A stretch of DNA of 64,000 nucleotides from Limnohabitans sp. Hippo3 (GTDB lineage Bacteria > Pseudomonadota > Gammaproteobacteria > Burkholderiales > Burkholderiaceae_C), in assembly GCF_003063665.1 (NCBI RefSeq), contig NZ_NESF01000001.1, forward strand, positions 1 through 64,000, written 5' to 3'. The position numbers were made by a program, and so were the translations under genes. Below are positions 61,173 through 64,000 of the stretch, in pieces. The notes beneath the pieces are model-generated. The model was not told where the DNA came from. It saw only the letters and a list, made by a program, of their open reading frames with translations, and searched no databases. Each line of letters starts with the position of its first letter. Position 1 is the first letter of the stretch.

Positions 61173-61511
61173 TCAAATGCGGGCCTGTGCGGCTTCCAGT
61201 GCGGCCAGGCGGTCCAGTTCAGCGCAGACATCGGCCATGCGCCCTGAAATCACCATGCGACCGGCACCTTTGACCCGTTGATCGCTGTCGGTCACCCGCA
61301 CAACGCGCAGGGCGGGTGTGGCCACAGCTGGGGTGCGTTGCGGCTGGGGCGCGTTGCGCGCTGCCAGAGGCCCGCACGCTGGCTGGCGTGTGGCCCAGAC
61401 CGGCCGCAAATAGGCCTTGCTGCGTTGCGGTTTGACCGCAACAGGTGCTGCACGGTGGAGACTGGAGAGGCCTTGAAAAAGACCCGAAAAAGCAAGCAGA
61501 GCGATTCCCAT
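61173..61511 (-). CDS. Small unknown protein downstream of lexA
   Basis: A 112-residue protein: a hydrophobic N-terminal segment (MGIALLAFSGLFQGL), a Pro/Ala/Arg-rich middle and a C-terminal RVTDSDQRVKGAGRMVISGR followed by a short helix. I chose the ATG at 61511, with AAAGG 6 nt upstream; the frame extends to 61622 through an inverted repeat and is unlikely. No family recognised. Confidence 0.6.
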   Translation of the reverse strand: MGIALLAFSGLFQGLSSLHRAAPVAVKPQRSKAYLRPVWATRQPACGPLAARNAPQPQRTPAVATPALRVVRVTDSDQRVKGAGRMVISGRMADVCAELDRLAALEAAQARI

Positions 61512-61566
61512 GTGAAACCTTTCAAAAGCATGGAGGTTGGACACAGGCAGGATTGCTGAAGAAGCC

Positions 61567-61619
61567 TGTTGCATCAGGGCTGGCAGAACCATGCTGCCAG
61601 CGCCCGCCACCTGATGCAA
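61567..61619. repeat. Nested inverted repeat behind lexA
   Basis: Outer arms GTTGCATCAGG and CCTGATGCAAC (11 bp) enclose inner arms GCTGGCAG and CTGCCAGC (8 bp). Both are perfect. No T run follows, so it is not a plain terminator, though it sits 13 nt past the lexA stop and 56 nt before the next start codon. Confidence 0.6.
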
Positions 61620-61631
61620 CAAGCAGGTGCT

Positions 61632-62303
61632 TTACATCAGGAGTGTGTTGCGGATCAGGCCCACGGCCAAGCCTTCGATGTCGAAGGGCTCTTCGGGGTT
61701 GACCACGATCGTGGGGTAGTCGGGATTTTCGGGCAACAGCTCGATGCCGCCGCTGGTCTTGCGAAGCCGCTTGACGGTGACTTCATCGCCCAGCCGTGCC
61801 ACCACAATTTGCCCGTTGCGGACTTCTTTGGTGGATTTCACGGCCAGCAGGTCGCCGTCCATGATGCCTGCGTCCCGCATGGACATGCCGCGAACGCGCA
61901 GCAAGTAATCGGGTGGCTCGGCAAACAAGCTGCTTTCAATCTGATAGGTCCGGTCCACATGCTCTTGCGCCAAAATGGGAGAACCGGCTGCAACACGGCC
62001 GACCAGCGGCAAACTCAATTGACCCAAGCCGGGCAGGGTGAGGCTGAACAAGTCGGACGGTGCCCGCAAAGCGCTGCGGTTGCTGCCTTTGAGGCGGATG
62101 CCGCGCGAGGTGCCGCTGACCAGTTCGATGGCGCCTTTGCGGGCCAGGGCCTTGAGGTGTTCTTCAGCCGCGTTCGCCGACTTGAAGCCCAGCACGCTGG
62201 CGATTTCGGCACGCGTGGGTGGGGCACCGGTGTTGGCGATGGTGTTCTGGATAAGTTCCAGAATTTCCTGCTGCCGGGCGGTGAGTTTGGGGCTGTCGGA
62301 CAT
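61632..62303 (-). CDS. lexA: SOS repressor LexA
   Basis: A 223-residue repressor-protease. N-terminal wHTH ([40 protein letters not shown]), cleavage site AAGSP ([11 protein letters not shown]), and catalytic Ser in [16 protein letters not shown] with Lys in the [20 protein letters not shown] region. It represses SOS genes and is destroyed when RecA is activated. I start at the ATG at 62303. A LexA box lies just upstream. Confidence 0.96.
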   Translation of the reverse strand: MSDSPKLTARQQEILELIQNTIANTGAPPTRAEIASVLGFKSANAAEEHLKALARKGAIELVSGTSRGIRLKGSNRSALRAPSDLFSLTLPGLGQLSLPLVGRVAAGSPILAQEHVDRTYQIESSLFAEPPDYLLRVRGMSMRDAGIMDGDLLAVKSTKEVRNGQIVVARLGDEVTVKRLRKTSGGIELLPENPDYPTIVVNPEEPFDIEGLAVGLIRNTLLM

Positions 62304-62351
62304 GGCGGTCTCCTTGTAGGAAATGGATGAGGCTGTTTTTTCATCCAGTGA

Positions 62352-62367
62352 CTGTATTTTTAACCAG
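62352..62367. promoter_or_regulatory. LexA (SOS) box
   Basis: CTGTATTTTTAACCAG has the CTG-N10-CAG form of the proteobacterial LexA box. It lies about 50 bp before the lexA start and 12 bp before the divergent asparaginase start, so it may autoregulate lexA and possibly affect both. Confidence 0.8.
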
Positions 62368-62378
62368 TTTTTAGGGCT

Positions 62379-63347
62379 GTGCAAGTGGTAAACGCAAAAA
62401 AAATTCAAAAAATCGTGGTTTTGGGCACAGGGGGCACCATTGCCGGCACGGCCGCGAGCGCCGCAGACCACACGGCGTACACCGCCGGACAGCTGGGGGT
62501 GCAGCAGCTGCTGGACGCGGTGCCGGGCCTGGGTGATGCCCTGCAAGGCGATCAGCTGGTGTGCGAGCAAGTGGCGCAGCTCGACAGCAAGGACATGGAC
62601 CACGCCACCTGGCAGGTCTTGGCGCAGCGTGGTGTCCACTGGCTCGCGCAGGCGGACGTGGGGGGCATCGTCATCATGCACGGCACCGACACGCTGGAAG
62701 AAACCGCCTGGTTTTTGCAAATGCTGCTGCACACCCACAAACCGGTGGTGCTGACCTGCGCGATGCGCCCGGCCACGGCGCTTTCGCCCGATGGGCCACA
62801 AAATGTGATCGACGCCATGGCTGTGGTGCGCGACCCGATGGCTCGGGGGGTGTTGGCCGTTTGTGCGGGGCGCATCCACAGCGCCCGTGACGTGCAAAAA
62901 GTCCATCCTTACCGCTTAGACGCTTTCAGCTCGGGTGAGGCAGGACCGCGCGGCTGGGTGGAGCAAGGCGTTGTGCGTTGGACAGACCCGGGCGCTTGGC
63001 CGGTGGCGCATGCTCATGCCCAGCTGGCGCTTGGGCAGCCTGCTGCCGATTGGCCTTGGGTCGAGGTCGTGCCCAGCCATGCCGGTGCCGACGCGAGACA
63101 AGTGGATGCCTTGGTGGCTGCAGGTGTGAAGGGGCTGGTGGTGGTGGGCACTGGCAACGGCACGGTGCACCAGGCCCTGTGGGTGGCGCTCGCCCGAGCG
63201 CAGGACCAAGGTGTGGCCGTGCGCGTGGCCACCCGCTGCGCCGAAGGCCAGATTGTGGGGCAACCCGCTTTGCAGACAGCACCACGAGGCCTGAACGCCT
63301 ACAAGGCGCGGGTGAGCTTGATGCTGGATTTGATGGGCCAGGGCTGA
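62379..63347 (+). CDS. L-asparaginase
   Basis: A 322-residue asparaginase-fold enzyme: the N-terminal [11 protein letters not shown] with the catalytic Thr, and [15 protein letters not shown] with the second Thr and Asp. It hydrolyses asparagine to aspartate and ammonia. No signal peptide, so a cytoplasmic type is likely. The start is a GTG at 62379, or GTG at 62385. It is divergent from lexA. Confidence 0.9.
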   Translation: MQVVNAKKIQKIVVLGTGGTIAGTAASAADHTAYTAGQLGVQQLLDAVPGLGDALQGDQLVCEQVAQLDSKDMDHATWQVLAQRGVHWLAQADVGGIVIMHGTDTLEETAWFLQMLLHTHKPVVLTCAMRPATALSPDGPQNVIDAMAVVRDPMARGVLAVCAGRIHSARDVQKVHPYRLDAFSSGEAGPRGWVEQGVVRWTDPGAWPVAHAHAQLALGQPAADWPWVEVVPSHAGADARQVDALVAAGVKGLVVVGTGNGTVHQALWVALARAQDQGVAVRVATRCAEGQIVGQPALQTAPRGLNAYKARVSLMLDLMGQG

Positions 63348-63361
63348 GCTGGCCCCGAAAG

Positions 63362-63390
63362 CACAAAGCCCCGCAGGGCGGGGCTTTGTG
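63362..63390. terminator. Shared terminator of asparaginase and adk
   Basis: CACAAAGCCCCGC and GCGGGGCTTTGTG form a perfect 13-bp stem with a 3-nt loop between two converging genes. There is no T run beyond the internal TTT, so strength is unproven. Confidence 0.7.
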
Positions 63391-63410
63391 GGGGTGGCTG
63401 AGCTGAAGAA

Positions 63411-64000
<590 letters not shown>

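Overview
The window is one large chromosomal flagellar locus followed by a short housekeeping and fatty-acid segment. Gene order, codon use and high GC (visibly higher in the flg, fli and flh blocks than in the flagellin/fliD end) point to a betaproteobacterium of the order Burkholderiales, most likely Comamonadaceae. This is inferred from gene content and protein style, not from a marker gene. No phage, insertion sequence or CRISPR array was seen.

Layout. 0.1-14.3 kb, the filament end: a small four-cysteine protein, three short flagellins, a TPR-like protein, a 1065-residue protein made almost wholly of octapeptide repeats, a SPINDLY-type glycosyltransferase, a LicD/fukutin-like protein, a TagD-like cytidylyltransferase, flaG and fliD. 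14.3-25.7 kb: the operon flgBCDEFGHIJKL on the minus strand. 26-27.6 kb: flgA, flgM and flgN on plus. 27.7-31.5 kb: a minus operon flgP, flgT-like, LysM-like, second fliK, second flhB C-terminal domain. 31.8-37.2 kb: a FleQ-like sigma-54 activator, a small membrane protein, motB, motA, another small membrane protein, a FemAB-like transferase and a secreted protein. 37.3-46.9 kb: the minus operon fliK-fliL-fliM-fliN-fliO-fliP-fliQ-fliR-flhB plus three uncharacterised genes. 47.1-53.9 kb: the plus operon flhA-flhF-flhG-fliA plus two uncharacterised genes, then fliS. 54.0-54.2 kb: tRNA-Arg and tRNA-Pro. 54.4-60.0 kb: acyl-CoA dehydrogenase, APH-type kinase, Crp-like regulator, enoyl-CoA hydratase and 3-hydroxyacyl-CoA dehydrogenase. 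60.1-64.0 kb: a 2-hydroxyacid dehydrogenase, a small unknown protein, lexA, an asparaginase and the start-truncated adk.

How it works together. Regulatory sites read directly from the DNA give a consistent hierarchy. Sigma-54-type -24/-12 elements sit in two divergent pairs, upstream of flgB/flgA and of fliK/flhA, and a FleQ-like activator is encoded between them. Seven sigma-28 (FliA) promoters, each with exactly 11 nt between the two elements, sit upstream of the octapeptide-repeat gene, fliC, flaG, flgM, flgP, the motA unit and fliS. fliA and its anti-sigma flgM are both present. FlhF, FlhG and the FlgP/FlgT pair suggest a polar flagellum with an outer basal ring. fliE, fliF, fliG, fliH, fliI, fliJ, flhC/flhD and the chemotaxis genes are not in the window.

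Most notable: the octapeptide-repeat protein has a second, higher-order period of 17 octads (136 residues, 408 bp) and its own FliA promoter; a SPINDLY/LicD/TagD trio suggests a phospho-polyol decorated flagellin glycan; and several uncharacterised genes are embedded in the flagellar operons.
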